64,000 nucleotides of DNA from Stanieria sp964562685 (GCA_964562685.1 CAZLUP010000008.1:53309-117308); one strand, 5' to 3'. Shown: positions 35,617 through 45,413, counted from the first letter of the stretch. Translations and numbers: made by a program. The notes: generated by a model not told the origin, from the letters alone.

Positions 35617-35820
35617 ATGTTAGACTTATCACTAGATCCTGCCTTCTATCCACTCTTAATCTTTCACTGCTTGATTGGTGCGATCGCTGCTTTAGTCGCC
35701 AAGCAAAAAGGCTATAATTTCTTACTTTGGCTAATTTTGGGTTTTATTGGTGGAACTTTTGCTTTTATGGGCATAATTGTGATGAAAGATAAGACAAAAG
35801 AACCTGATGCTGCGAACTAA
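35617..35820 (+). CDS. Small two-helix membrane protein
   Basis: 67 residues from ATG at 35617; TTG codons at 35611 and 35614 are less likely starts. Two hydrophobic stretches (YPLLIFHCLIGAIAALVA and FLLWLILGFIGGTFAFMG) are joined by KQKGYN, and the tail is charged. The pattern Lys-Gly-Tyr then Trp-Leu-x-Leu-Gly-Phe-x-Gly-Gly is common in tiny cyanobacterial membrane proteins of unknown role. It ends about 90 bp before the convergent tRNA-Leu. Confidence 0.6.
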   Translation: MLDLSLDPAFYPLLIFHCLIGAIAALVAKQKGYNFLLWLILGFIGGTFAFMGIIVMKDKTKEPDAAN

Positions 35821-35910
35821 CAATGTCTCAATCTTGTCAAGAGAGCAGAGAAAAATTATCTTTAAATTTAATTTTGGTAATCTAATCTCACAAAAAGCAT
35901 TCCGAGGTAA

Positions 35911-35991
35911 TGCGGACGGAGAGACTCGAACTCTCACGTCAGAGACACTAGAACCTAAATCTAGCGCGTCTACCAATTCCGCCACGTCCGC
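35911..35991 (-). tRNA. tRNA-Leu (anticodon UAG)
   Basis: The minus strand reads GCGGACG at its 5' end (35985-35991), paired with CGTCCGC (35912-35918), with discriminator A at 35911. A D-stem with TGGTAGACGCG, the anticodon loop ATTTAGG giving TAG, a long variable arm and the T-loop TTCGAGT are all present. The long variable arm and anticodon identify leucine, decoding CUN codons. CCA is not encoded. Length is 81 nt. Confidence 0.96.
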
Positions 35992-36050
35992 ATATTTAGA
36001 CTGCTCTCTATCATAGCAAAGACAGAAAATAAATCAACAGTTTTAGTAAA

Positions 36051-37532
36051 TTACTGCAACTTACAAACCTGACGTTGACGATCAATTTGTGGTTCAATCC
36101 ACGAATAGGCAAAATGACTAACCGAATCAATATCAGGAAAAGCCGAATGTAAAGCTGACATTTGAATTTCTAAAGAAGGATGCTCCTTGTAAGTTTGTCC
36201 CCAAGCGCCAGCTAAAGCAGGGATGATTGTAGTCTCAGGAGATGCCATTTGTCTAACCGTATTAATTTCATTCACGACACAACTAGCATCACCACAAATC
36301 GAATATGCCATCGGATGCCATTCTAAAGAAGCAGGAAACTTATCCCAAGCTTGTAAGCGAGAATCAAATCCTCCTCGACCAACTAAACGATTGCCATCAG
36401 GAAAAAATATTGCTCCAGCAGGAAGATTGCGACGTTGAACCGATGAAGCTGCAAAAGAAAGAAAATCAATAATTCCTTGAGCAGCATGAGCAACACTAAA
36501 AAACCATAATTCTGATTGTATTTGACCTAAACGACTTCGAGCAGATTCTTTGGTTTCTGAAGCAGAAATTTGACGACCCTGCCAATCAGGTACTCCTTCA
36601 TCAGGATAAAGGTAGTCAAGGCTAACCAAATCATCAAGGCTAATTTTCCCTTTGGTAATGTATCTTTCGATTAAAGCTTGCCCTTTTTTGTTTTTAGCTC
36701 GATTGTAAAGAGCCTGAAGTGAAGCCGGAGCATAAATCCATAAATCTTGAACACGTCCTACTGTAGATCTAGCTCCTGTACCACGAGGATAGCGGATATA
36801 GTCAAATAAAACTCCATCTGGTTCTCTGGCGAGTACTGCTTGGATTAATTGATAGTAATCAACTTGTGCCTGACGATTATAAGGGTCTATAAAAGCTTGA
36901 GAACGGTCGTGTACCACAGCTAAACTGTTTTCACCTTGAGCATTACGAGCTAAAGCATCTTGGCGATCGCTTTGTTGGGCATAAGTATAACCAAAATTCA
37001 TGGTAAATAGCCAAGCGTAAACCTTTAGTCCTCGTTCGTGACCTTTTTTGATCGTTTGTTCGAGGAGATCGACATTTTCGGCTCCAGGCGATCGCACTAC
37101 AGGAATCCAAGGAGTAGGATTATCTCCAGGAGGTAATAAAACCTGGCTATCATAAAATACTTCTAGATGAATGCGATTGTAACCAAGATTAACGATGCGA
37201 TCAAGAATGTAATCAATTGAACCAGGGCTGACATCACAAGGATAGAGACGAAGCCAAATTGCTTGTGTCTGTGGCCAAGTTTGACGACGACATTGATTTA
37301 AAAGCTGGGCGTGTTGTGCTACAAGCTCTTTATATTCTTGTTGAGCTTGAACATTTCCTTCTAATAAACCTTGAAGTAGTTGTTCTTTTTTCAAAACTTC
37401 TTCTTGGTCAAATTTACAATAAGTTCCAATTGCTGCTTTTACTGGTTGATTAAATCCGCACTGACTCATTAAGATAGTGAAGCTTGTGATTATGATGCGA
37501 AAAATGTGCGAATTTCCTTGTTGTTTGAACAC
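36051..37532 (-). CDS. GHL10-like (family 10-type) putative glycoside hydrolase, exported
   Basis: 493 residues with an N-terminal hydrophobic signal (IFRIIITSFTILMSQCGF); the Cys there could be a lipobox but is not convincing. The main domain has the barrel pattern of the GHL10 family: WLRLYPCDVSPGSIDYIL, GYNRIHLEVFYDSQVL, GLKVYAWLFTMNFGY, DYYQLIQAVLAREPDGVLFDYIRYPRG and a C-terminal LEWHPMAYSICGDASC. Acidic residues in VLFDYIRYP are candidate catalytic or binding sites. Substrate unknown, presumably an envelope or extracellular polysaccharide. Monocistronic on the minus strand beside the tRNA. Confidence 0.85.
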   Translation of the reverse strand: MFKQQGNSHIFRIIITSFTILMSQCGFNQPVKAAIGTYCKFDQEEVLKKEQLLQGLLEGNVQAQQEYKELVAQHAQLLNQCRRQTWPQTQAIWLRLYPCDVSPGSIDYILDRIVNLGYNRIHLEVFYDSQVLLPPGDNPTPWIPVVRSPGAENVDLLEQTIKKGHERGLKVYAWLFTMNFGYTYAQQSDRQDALARNAQGENSLAVVHDRSQAFIDPYNRQAQVDYYQLIQAVLAREPDGVLFDYIRYPRGTGARSTVGRVQDLWIYAPASLQALYNRAKNKKGQALIERYITKGKISLDDLVSLDYLYPDEGVPDWQGRQISASETKESARSRLGQIQSELWFFSVAHAAQGIIDFLSFAASSVQRRNLPAGAIFFPDGNRLVGRGGFDSRLQAWDKFPASLEWHPMAYSICGDASCVVNEINTVRQMASPETTIIPALAGAWGQTYKEHPSLEIQMSALHSAFPDIDSVSHFAYSWIEPQIDRQRQVCKLQ

Positions 37533-37882
37533 AATTGTTACTCCCAGCTTTAATTACCTTCTTTATTAATAAATACGGCGTTATTCCAATTACTTAGTTA
37601 ATTTAATTATTGATATTTAGCTATAGATATCAATGCCTTATTAATACTTGACATTAATTCAACTGATGGTTAAAGAGCAGTTGATTGATAGTTAAATAAT
37701 ATATTATTCTGTTTTAGCCTAAATCTTAGCCCAATAAAAATCCAAGTCTAGATTAAATTAATTTGAAACCCAACAAATCTAGTTATTTATATTAATTTTT
37801 ACAGGAATTAACACTACAAAAAAAGTGCGTTAGTTAAATTGAACAATCTTACCAACGCACCCAAATAAGTTTTGATTTTTTT
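37533..37882. other. Intergenic region, AT-rich
   Basis: 350 bases between the GHL10-like gene start and the guaB3 stop. It contains the guaB3 terminator (37818-37860), and the promoter of the GHL10-like gene must lie here. No further gene is seen. Confidence 0.6.
37818..37860 (-). terminator. Rho-independent terminator of guaB3
   Basis: Read on the minus strand, GTGCGTT at the top (37854-37860) pairs with AACGCAC (37825-37831), with a partly paired interior, and the stem is followed by TTTTTTT (37818-37824). It lies just 23 bases after the guaB3 stop. Confidence 0.85.
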
Positions 37883-39046
37883 TTATTTACCCATACCCAA
37901 CTGTTGAGCTTTTTGATAAACTTTTCCTTCTGTCAACAGAGAAGGAGCAATCACTACTTCAACTTGCTGCATTTCTTTGAGATTTTTTGCACCAAGTGTA
38001 CCCATACTGGTTTTAATTGCACCCAATAAATTATGAGTACCATCATCAAGTTTAGCTGGTCCAACTAGAATTTCTTTGATTGTTCCTGTTGTTCCCACTC
38101 TAATCCGAGTACCACGAGGTAATACTGGACTAGGAGTAGCCATTCCCCAGTGATAATCACCTCCTGGAGACTCAGCAGCACGAGCAATTGGAGAACCGAT
38201 CATAACTGCATCAGCACCACAAGCCAAACACTTACAAATATCTCCTCCAGTAATGATGCCACCATCAGCGATTACTGGAACATATCTACCTGTTTGTGCA
38301 TAATAATCTTCTCTGGCAGCAGCACAATCAGCAGTTGCGGTTGCTTGAGGTACACCAACTCCCAAAACACCACGAGAAGTACAAGCTGCACCAGGACCAA
38401 TTCCAACTAAGACCCCAGCAGCACCAGCCTTCATCAAATTTAAGGCGACCTCGTAGGTAACACAGTTACCCAAAATTACGGGCATGGGCATTTCCTGGCA
38501 AAAACCAGTCAAATCTAAAGGATTGACAGATTCGGGAGAAAGGTGAGCAGTAGAAACCACCGTTGCTTGAACGAACAATAGATCGGCAGCAGCTTCCGCT
38601 ACAGCTTCACCATATTTACTTGCTCCCAAAGGAGTTAGGCTAACGGCTGCAATTCCACCTTGAGCTTTAATATCCTTAATTCTCTGTTTGATTAGTTCTG
38701 GTTTAATGGGTTCAGAATATAATTCTTGCATTAAACCAACAAATTCATCTTTTCCGACAGAGGCAATTCGATCCAGCACTGGTTCGGGGTCTTCGTAACG
38801 AGTTTGGATACCTTCCAAATTCAGCACTCCGATTGACCCTAATTCTGACAGTAAGACAGCCATCCGCACATCAACTACGCCATCCATAGCACTAGCAATG
38901 ATCGGGATTTCTCGCTTAATTGAGCCAATTTCCCAGGTGGTATCTGCCAAACTGGGATCTAAAGTACGCACTCCCGGTACAAGTGCAATTTCATCAATTC
39001 CATAGGCTCTACGAGCCGTTTTTGAGCGACCAATTGATATATCCAC
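37883..39046 (-). CDS. guaB3: GuaB3 family IMP dehydrogenase-related protein
   Basis: 387 residues, without the CBS pair found in ordinary IMP dehydrogenase, which matches the GuaB3 subfamily. The N-terminal GRSKTARRAYGIDEIALVP is characteristic. The barrel has IIASAMDGVVDVRMAVLL, GVLVGIGPGAACTSRGVLGV with the Cys at the catalytic position, and PVIADGGIITGGDICKCLACGADAVMIGSP. Members are common in cyanobacteria and actinobacteria. The precise reaction is debated; IMP oxidation is plausible because the Cys loop is kept. It has its own terminator. Confidence 0.95.
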   Translation of the reverse strand: MDISIGRSKTARRAYGIDEIALVPGVRTLDPSLADTTWEIGSIKREIPIIASAMDGVVDVRMAVLLSELGSIGVLNLEGIQTRYEDPEPVLDRIASVGKDEFVGLMQELYSEPIKPELIKQRIKDIKAQGGIAAVSLTPLGASKYGEAVAEAAADLLFVQATVVSTAHLSPESVNPLDLTGFCQEMPMPVILGNCVTYEVALNLMKAGAAGVLVGIGPGAACTSRGVLGVGVPQATATADCAAAREDYYAQTGRYVPVIADGGIITGGDICKCLACGADAVMIGSPIARAAESPGGDYHWGMATPSPVLPRGTRIRVGTTGTIKEILVGPAKLDDGTHNLLGAIKTSMGTLGAKNLKEMQQVEVVIAPSLLTEGKVYQKAQQLGMGK

Positions 39047-39147
39047 GCTTTCCCTTTTCCAAAGCTATTAGCTTAGGCTATCAAATTTTTTTACCATTTG
39101 GAAATGAAAAAATAAAATCAGATTGTATCATAAGTAACAAATTGTTC

Positions 39148-40902
39148 TCAAGCAGGATAAATTCTCAGTCGACGATTAGGTTCTTCGCCAAAACTATCAG
39201 ATTGGAGACGATAATGTTCGACTAATTCATGTTGCATTTTGCGGACTTTGGCAGAACGCGGTAATAATTCTACTGGTTGTCCTTTGGGAATTACAATTTG
39301 TTCTACAGCTAGTCTGGCTTCTTCTAGAGCTTCAATTTCATCATCGCTTCCTGCTTGGGAAAAAAGACGTAAATCTGTTGCCTCTGGAATATTGGGGTCA
39401 TCAAAATTGAGTAATTGTCTTAAAACCCGAGTTATCTGAGGAATGGTATTAGATTTAACTCCGTAAATAGGTATCTGACGATGTTTAACGATTTGACGCA
39501 GTTTAGAATGGTGTTTAATTTGCGATCGCAGTGCCATAACTACATCTGCATTATCCAGGTCTTTGGTCAAGACAATCGGTAGGTTGAGTACGTCAATCAC
39601 CTGTTCTAATTGGGAACGACCAACTCCATAGGGATAGAGATAAACAGGCCAATCTTCCCCATTGGGACCTGGAGTCCGAACTTTGTTGCTAATTGGTTCT
39701 TGAGTTTGCCAAGATTGCTCTAGCATTTGTTCAAAGTCGGAATTGACTTTCTGCGGTTTACTGCTCAAGGAACTCACAGGAGTCATCCGTCCAGAAGCAC
39801 GCCATCCTCCAGAAGGTCTTAAGGGAGTTGCTAGAGAAACTGTTTTAGCTAGGTAAGTATTATTGGATGGAGCAGGTTCTTCATGAATAATGCTGATTTC
39901 ACCGCTATCATCGACTGTTCTAATTTGGGCTGTTGGTTCAATGCCTCTGAGTAAGTTGTCAACGGTTTGAGCAACATCTTCATGAACTACCCATCGTTGT
40001 CTTTCCAACATTTCAACGGCAACTGCAAAAGTAGGAGGCGCTTTTCTTTCTAAAACTGTTTTTTGTGAACCTCTGCGTCTGGCTTCATCATCTCCTAGGG
40101 TAACGGCTTGAATACCGCCAATTAAATCGGATAAGGTTGGATTTTTGATTAAATTTTCAATGGTATTACCGTGAGCCGTACCAACTAATTGTACTCCTCG
40201 TTCGGCGATCGTACGGGCAGCTAAAGCTTCTAGTTCAGTACCAATTTCATCAATCACAATCACTTCAGGCATATGATTTTCTACGGCTTCAATCATTACC
40301 TGATGCTGTAATTCTGGTCGAGCAACCTGCATTCTCCGAGCGCGTCCTATCGCAGGATGAGGAATATCACCATCACCAGCAATTTCATTGGAAGTATCAA
40401 TAATGACAACTCTTTTATTGAGGTCATCGGCTAAAACTCTAGCTATTTCTCGTAGCGCGGTAGTTTTACCTACTCCTGGTCTTCCTAACAAAAGGACAGA
40501 TTGACCAGTTTCAATCAATTCTCGAATCATGATGATTGTGCCAAACACAGCCCGTCCAATCCGACAGGTTAAACCGATAATATCTCCTGCACGATTGCGA
40601 ATGGCACTAATACGGTGTAAGGTTCTTTCTATTCCTGCTCGGTTATCACTGCTGAAGATACCTACTCGTTCAATGCAGTGTTGTAAATCTTCTTTTGTTA
40701 CTGGTGTTTCTCCTAAATAGGAAGCTTCTGAAGCAAAACGTCCCTCTGGTAATCGACCTAAATCCATTACCACTTCTATCAAATTATCTTTTTGAGGATG
40801 TTCAATTAATTTTAAACGAATTGGCTCTGGAAAAATTGATAATAATTCGTCTAAATTATCAGTAATTTGCATTCGGTGAGAAGGAATTTTTTCTTGTGGC
40901 AT
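39148..40902 (-). CDS. Ycf45-type AAA ATPase with R3H domain (SpoIIIAA-like)
   Basis: 584 residues. After an N-terminal domain, the ATPase core has Walker A GRPGVGKTT (140-148), VVIIDTSNEIAGDGD, EVIVIDEIGTELEA as Walker B, and LVGTAHGNTIENL. This is the single-strand ring ATPase group containing chloroplast Ycf45 and sporulation SpoIIIAA. A linker (about 320-400) and a second small domain (WPVYLYPYGVGRSQLEQ) lead to a C-terminal R3H-type motif around MQHELVEHYRLQSDSFG, which would bind single-stranded nucleic acid. The cellular function is unknown. It is 97 bp after ldpA on the same strand. Confidence 0.92.
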   Translation of the reverse strand: MPQEKIPSHRMQITDNLDELLSIFPEPIRLKLIEHPQKDNLIEVVMDLGRLPEGRFASEASYLGETPVTKEDLQHCIERVGIFSSDNRAGIERTLHRISAIRNRAGDIIGLTCRIGRAVFGTIIMIRELIETGQSVLLLGRPGVGKTTALREIARVLADDLNKRVVIIDTSNEIAGDGDIPHPAIGRARRMQVARPELQHQVMIEAVENHMPEVIVIDEIGTELEALAARTIAERGVQLVGTAHGNTIENLIKNPTLSDLIGGIQAVTLGDDEARRRGSQKTVLERKAPPTFAVAVEMLERQRWVVHEDVAQTVDNLLRGIEPTAQIRTVDDSGEISIIHEEPAPSNNTYLAKTVSLATPLRPSGGWRASGRMTPVSSLSSKPQKVNSDFEQMLEQSWQTQEPISNKVRTPGPNGEDWPVYLYPYGVGRSQLEQVIDVLNLPIVLTKDLDNADVVMALRSQIKHHSKLRQIVKHRQIPIYGVKSNTIPQITRVLRQLLNFDDPNIPEATDLRLFSQAGSDDEIEALEEARLAVEQIVIPKGQPVELLPRSAKVRKMQHELVEHYRLQSDSFGEEPNRRLRIYPA

Positions 40903-40998
40903 TAAAGATAAATTAATTTGATCTAAAAATATTTTTTTGAGCTTTTCTTTGTTTTATTAATAGCTTAAACTAAATGATTATTTAATCTATCATTGGCT

Positions 40999-42180
40999 TC
41001 ATTTTTTTGGAGCTTGACAGTCATAAAAATAATCTGGTTTAATATTAATTTTGATTTGGGAAACCAAATCATAGGCTTTTTTTACTGCTTTTTCAAGAAG
41101 TTCGGGTTGATTTTCTAATTGCTCAAAGGATAATTTCATTGTATTTAAACTAATTGAATTGCTCTTAAAATTTTGGTGGTTAATTGTTTCTAATTGTTCT
41201 AAAATTGGCGATAATAAAGAGCGAGCATAACTACCATAGGCGATACCAGCGACAGAGGATAACTTTGGCACAGAAAGCTCATTATTTTTTGCTTGACTAA
41301 TTAATCCAGCAGCCCTCAACTTAGTTACAGTGTAACCGTTTGTTCCACCTGCAAGTTGAACGAAACCCGGTAAATTTGCTGTTAAAACTTTTTTGGCTAG
41401 TTTGATTGCTGCATGGGTAGTTCCAATGCCAATGTCACCACTCATAGGACGACCATCGGTTTGCCAGATTAAAGGACAAGGTAAAGGACTAATTAAATTG
41501 TAGAGAGCTTGAAGATAATCAATCAAATCTGGATGATCCGGACAGCTAATAGCTAATACTTTAAGGTTGCTAATTTGATGAGCGATCGCTCTCCACAGTC
41601 TTTGGAAATCATCGTAATGTCCTACTTGAGTATGAATTTCAATGGCATCTATTGCCACTTCTGGTAACCAATCAGCGATCGCATTGGGAGTAGAAACATA
41701 AGCACGAGTAGAAATTATTTGCGTTGGACAGATTGGTAAACAACGACCACAACCATAACAAAGGCGATCGATGACTCCTGAAAAACCTGTGGGAGTCTCG
41801 GCAAAAGTAATTGCTTTGGCAGGACATACTACTTCACAGGGACGTGGACATTCGGTAGGGCAATTAGTTGACTCAAATTCTGCTTTCCGAAAATGAGGAT
41901 CTTCTCCATCATTAAGACTAACCATTAACCAAGGTTTTCCTCGCCAAAACCAGTCTGGAGAATGATTGGTTTGAGCTAAACTAGCTGCAACTTCAATTCC
42001 CTCTTTTGCAGCAGCAATTACGGCGGGATCCGCAGCAACATCAATACAATCAGCACCAGCTAGGCTGTAAGCTAAAGCCAAGTTTCGGATGGCAGGAAGG
42101 TGTTGAAAACTAGCTCCGCAAATTAGTTTGAACCAGTGACCTTCTTTTAGAGAGTGTAATGGATGGTATAGATTGCTCAC
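40999..42180 (-). CDS. ldpA: LdpA-like light-dependent period protein, 4Fe-4S
   Basis: 393 residues. The opening PLHSLKEGHWFKLICGASF and IAADPAVIAAA-like region is typical of LdpA. Two iron-sulfur motifs are visible: CPTECPRPCEVVCP (Cys with three-residue spacings) and CYGCGRCLPICP (ferredoxin CxxCxxCxxxCP). In Synechococcus elongatus, LdpA senses the redox state and tunes the period of the KaiABC clock. The C-terminal domain is conserved in the family but has no assigned activity. The neighbouring Ycf45/R3H gene lies downstream on the same strand. Confidence 0.93.
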   Translation of the reverse strand: MSNLYHPLHSLKEGHWFKLICGASFQHLPAIRNLALAYSLAGADCIDVAADPAVIAAAKEGIEVAASLAQTNHSPDWFWRGKPWLMVSLNDGEDPHFRKAEFESTNCPTECPRPCEVVCPAKAITFAETPTGFSGVIDRLCYGCGRCLPICPTQIISTRAYVSTPNAIADWLPEVAIDAIEIHTQVGHYDDFQRLWRAIAHQISNLKVLAISCPDHPDLIDYLQALYNLISPLPCPLIWQTDGRPMSGDIGIGTTHAAIKLAKKVLTANLPGFVQLAGGTNGYTVTKLRAAGLISQAKNNELSVPKLSSVAGIAYGSYARSLLSPILEQLETINHQNFKSNSISLNTMKLSFEQLENQPELLEKAVKKAYDLVSQIKINIKPDYFYDCQAPKK

Positions 42181-42378
42181 TTCTACATCCTAATATTTTG
42201 TTGCTCATTAGTGTTAGTAATTTTTGGCTGAAATTGAGCATCGGTAGTTAGGGATAACCGACTTGAATCTTTTGTGCATTATATTGTAATACATAAAAGA
42301 TAATTTTAAGTCAAGCCATTCAATCAACCATTAACAACAACCAAGGTATTTCTGGCGAGCAAAGTCATACTGAGAGTT

Positions 42379-43074
42379 TTAATCTTGTTGTTGTTGCCAC
42401 TTTGTCCAGAGATCGGGACGGCGATCGCGTGTTCGTTGAATTTGTTGTTCTTTACGCCATTGGGCAATTGCTTGATGATTTCCAGAACGTAAAACTTCAG
42501 GAACTTCCCAGCCTCGAAAGACTGCTGGTCTAGTATATTGAGGATAATCTAGTAAATCTGTTTCAAAACTTTCCGCTTTGAGAGAAGCTTGTTTAGCTAC
42601 TGTGCCTGGTAACAATCTTACTACACCGTTAATAATCGTTAAAGCAGGAATTTCACCACAAGTAAGCACAAAATCACCCAACGATATTTCTCTAGTAACT
42701 AAATGTTGACAAACTCGTTCATCCACCCCTTCATAATGTCCGCAAATTAAGATCAATTGATCGTAATTGCTAGCCAATTCTTGTAGTAAGTTTTGATTAA
42801 GAGTTTCTCCTTGGGGACTCATAAAAATGATTTCTTTTCTAGGTAACATCTCCAAAGATTCAACCGCAGCAAAAATTGGTTCGGGTTTGAGTAACATTCC
42901 TACCCCACCGCCATAAGGTTCATCATCAACCTTATGATGTTTATCTGTAGTGAAGTCGCGGGGATTATAAAAATTGATCGTTGCGATCTCTTTAGCTAGA
43001 GCTTTACCAATTAAACCAGAATTAAGCGGAGAAACAAAAAAATCGGGGAATAAAGTGATAATATCAAACCGCAC
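42379..43074 (-). CDS. trmD: tRNA (guanine-37-N1)-methyltransferase
   Basis: 231 residues, a complete SPOUT-class TrmD. Motifs are MRFDIITLFPDFF at the start, DDEPYGGGVGMLLKPEP, LICGHYEGVDERV and EISLGDFVLTCGEIPAL, which form the trefoil knot that holds SAM. It methylates G37 next to the anticodon and prevents frameshifting. Usually linked with rpsP, rimM or rplS in other bacteria, but here it stands alone between ldpA and cphB, a common cyanobacterial rearrangement. Confidence 0.98.
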   Translation of the reverse strand: MRFDIITLFPDFFVSPLNSGLIGKALAKEIATINFYNPRDFTTDKHHKVDDEPYGGGVGMLLKPEPIFAAVESLEMLPRKEIIFMSPQGETLNQNLLQELASNYDQLILICGHYEGVDERVCQHLVTREISLGDFVLTCGEIPALTIINGVVRLLPGTVAKQASLKAESFETDLLDYPQYTRPAVFRGWEVPEVLRSGNHQAIAQWRKEQQIQRTRDRRPDLWTKWQQQQD

Positions 43075-43317
43075 TAATTTTTCTTCTCAATAATTTTATT
43101 AACACCACAAAATGTATATTTTGTTATGCAAAAATAACATAATTACCTTATCATATACAAATTGTTGCCAAGCTAATAACTGAATAATACTAATTTTTGA
43201 CTGTATTCTAAATAGGTAAATAAAATACTATTTCTTGAGCGAAAATTTGGTATTAATCAGTCTTTTAGAATTAATACCGATCAGCACCGTCATTACTAAT
43301 CCAGAGAATCGAGTTTA

Positions 43318-44184
43318 ATGCTTCAAATGCCAACCATGCAGAATCGAGAAACCCAACTCCAATCTAGTTATACTCCTCCTTTAACCAAAACCGCTATCTT
43401 GGTCATCGGCGGTGCTGAAGACAAAGTACATGGTAGAGAAATTTTACATACCTTTTTTAATCGTTCGGGAGGTTCCGAAGCGGTTATTGGTATTGTCCCT
43501 TCAGCTTCTCGCGAACCCACCATTATTGGCGATCGCTATGTGCAGATCTTTGAAGAAATGGGTGCAAAATACACCAAAGTCTTAGATGTACGCGATCGCG
43601 ATCAAGGTAACGATTCGGTTTATCTCGACTATGTAGAAGAATGTACGGGAATTTTTTTGACAGGCGGAGATCAGTTGCGTCTGTGTGGACTTTTGGCAGA
43701 AACTCCGTTAATGGATCGCATTATTGCCAGGGCGCAAAATCATGAAATTACCGTTGGCGGAACTAGTGCAGGGGCTGCGGTAATGGGTTACCATATGATT
43801 GCTGGCGGAAGTAGTGGGGAATCTCCTAATCGATCTTTGGTTGATATGGCAATGGGATTGGGTATTATTCCAGAAATTTTGGTCGATCAACATTTTCATA
43901 ATCGTAATCGTTTAGCCCGTCTGCTTAGTGCCATTTCTTCTCATCCCCAACTGTTGGGGATAGGAATTGATGAAGACACCTGTGCGATGTTTGAATCAGA
44001 TCGAACTATTCAAGTTTTAGGCAAAGGCACAGTTACGATTATTGATGCACGATCAATGTCTTATACTAATCAATTACAGGTCAAAGGTAGTGAACCTCTG
44101 AGTATTCACAATCTTAAATTACACGTCCTTTGTCACGGAGAACGCTACGATCTAAATAGTCATCAAGCAATACCTCAGAAATAA
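43318..44184 (+). CDS. cphB: Cyanophycinase
   Basis: 288 residues of the S51 serine exopeptidase family. The nucleophile lies in TVGGTSAGAAVMG (S150). Flanking family segments are LVIGGAEDKVHGREIL, FLTGGDQLRLCG and VDQHFHNRNRLARLL. The enzyme splits cyanophycin, the Arg-Asp storage polymer, into beta-Asp-Arg dipeptides. In most cyanobacteria cphA (the synthetase) follows directly, but here the next gene is ccsA, so cphA must be elsewhere or absent. ATGs at 43327 and 43336 are possible alternative starts. Confidence 0.97.
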   Translation: MLQMPTMQNRETQLQSSYTPPLTKTAILVIGGAEDKVHGREILHTFFNRSGGSEAVIGIVPSASREPTIIGDRYVQIFEEMGAKYTKVLDVRDRDQGNDSVYLDYVEECTGIFLTGGDQLRLCGLLAETPLMDRIIARAQNHEITVGGTSAGAAVMGYHMIAGGSSGESPNRSLVDMAMGLGIIPEILVDQHFHNRNRLARLLSAISSHPQLLGIGIDEDTCAMFESDRTIQVLGKGTVTIIDARSMSYTNQLQVKGSEPLSIHNLKLHVLCHGERYDLNSHQAIPQK

Positions 44185-44255
44185 AGGATTTCACCAGCGC
44201 AGGAAGAATTAATCCTCTCTAATTTAAATTAGATATAGTTACCTAAATAAAAAAT

Positions 44256-45257
44256 ATGGATTTAGTTAGATTCCAAAATTTACTGGATAATGCTTCGTTT
44301 GGCATTTTATTTGTAACCATGTTGATTTATTGGGGAGGTGCTACGTTTCCTGAACTTCCTTATCTATCAACTTTGGGAACTACAGGTATGGCGATCGCAA
44401 ATCTAACCATGGCTGCTTTATTAGGTTCGCGGTGGTTGGAGGCTGGTTATTTTCCTCTGAGTAATCTCTATGAATCACTCTTTTTTCTAGCTTGGGGTGT
44501 AACAGCGATTCATTTGATTGCCGAAAATATGAGTAAGTCCAGGTTAGTTGGAGTAGCGACTAGCCCTGTGGCAATGGGGATTACTGCTTTTGCAGCCCTT
44601 ACCTTACCACCCGAAATGCAAGCCTCTGCGCCTTTAGTCCCCGCCTTAAAATCTAATTGGTTAATGATGCATGTCAGCGTGATGATGCTTAGTTACGCTA
44701 CTTTAATGGTAGGTGCAGTAATTGCGATCGCCTTTTTGATTGTAACTCGCGGTCAAAATGTTGAATTAAAAGGTAGTTCGGTTGGAACTGGTGGTTATCG
44801 CGACAGAATTAAACAGTTATCTTTAGCTAAAGCTCAAAGCAGTGATGATTCTAATTCAGTAGCAGTTAATCATGGCAATGTTGCAGTTTTGAATTTACCC
44901 AAAACAAACACTCAACCGCCTTTATCTCCTGAACGCCTCAACCTTGCCGATACTCTAGACAATATTAGTTACCGTATTATTGGTTTAGGATTTCCTTTAC
45001 TAACAATCGGAATTATTGCTGGTGCAGTGTGGGCAAATGAAGCTTGGGGTTCTTATTGGAGTTGGGATCCGAAAGAAACTTGGGCGTTTATTACTTGGTT
45101 GGTATTTGCTGCCTATCTTCACGCTAGAATCACTCGCGGTTGGCAAGGAAAAAAACCTGCAATTTTGGCTGCGACCGGTTTTGTAGTGGTTTGGATTTGT
45201 TATTTAGGAGTCAATTTGTTAGGAAAAGGATTACATTCCTATGGTTGGTTTTTCTAA
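44256..45257 (+). CDS. ccsA: System II cytochrome c biogenesis protein CcsA (Ycf5; labelled CcsB in some schemes)
   Basis: 333 residues with about eight membrane helices. The tryptophan-rich haem-handling motif is WGSYWSWDPKETWAF near residue 267. Conserved His residues flank it on the membrane helices (for example MMHVSVMMLSYATL and YLHARITRGW). Together with Ccs1 it moves haem to the lumen or periplasm and attaches it to apocytochromes. A polar, variable loop (about 165-225) between the halves is typical of cyanobacterial versions. It follows cphB by 71 bp on the plus strand, though the functions are unrelated. Confidence 0.95.
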   Translation: MDLVRFQNLLDNASFGILFVTMLIYWGGATFPELPYLSTLGTTGMAIANLTMAALLGSRWLEAGYFPLSNLYESLFFLAWGVTAIHLIAENMSKSRLVGVATSPVAMGITAFAALTLPPEMQASAPLVPALKSNWLMMHVSVMMLSYATLMVGAVIAIAFLIVTRGQNVELKGSSVGTGGYRDRIKQLSLAKAQSSDDSNSVAVNHGNVAVLNLPKTNTQPPLSPERLNLADTLDNISYRIIGLGFPLLTIGIIAGAVWANEAWGSYWSWDPKETWAFITWLVFAAYLHARITRGWQGKKPAILAATGFVVVWICYLGVNLLGKGLHSYGWFF

Positions 45258-45413
45258 GTACCTAGGCAGAATTATTTGTGAATTTTTAGAGACTGGGGAA
45301 TGGGAATAGGCAGAGGGGAATAAGGTTTTACTGTTCTCTGTTCTCTATTGCCCTTTTTCTATTCTCTCTTTCAACTATTCAATTAATTTTGCTCATCTAC
45401 TTAGTAATTTAAC

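Noticed and set aside
35807..36016. Plus-strand frame across the tRNA-Leu gene
   Set aside because: It reads through the antisense of a clear tRNA and starts inside the preceding small gene.
38150..38410. Ser/Thr/Asn-rich plus-strand frame inside guaB3
   Set aside because: Low-complexity antisense of a conserved enzyme gene.
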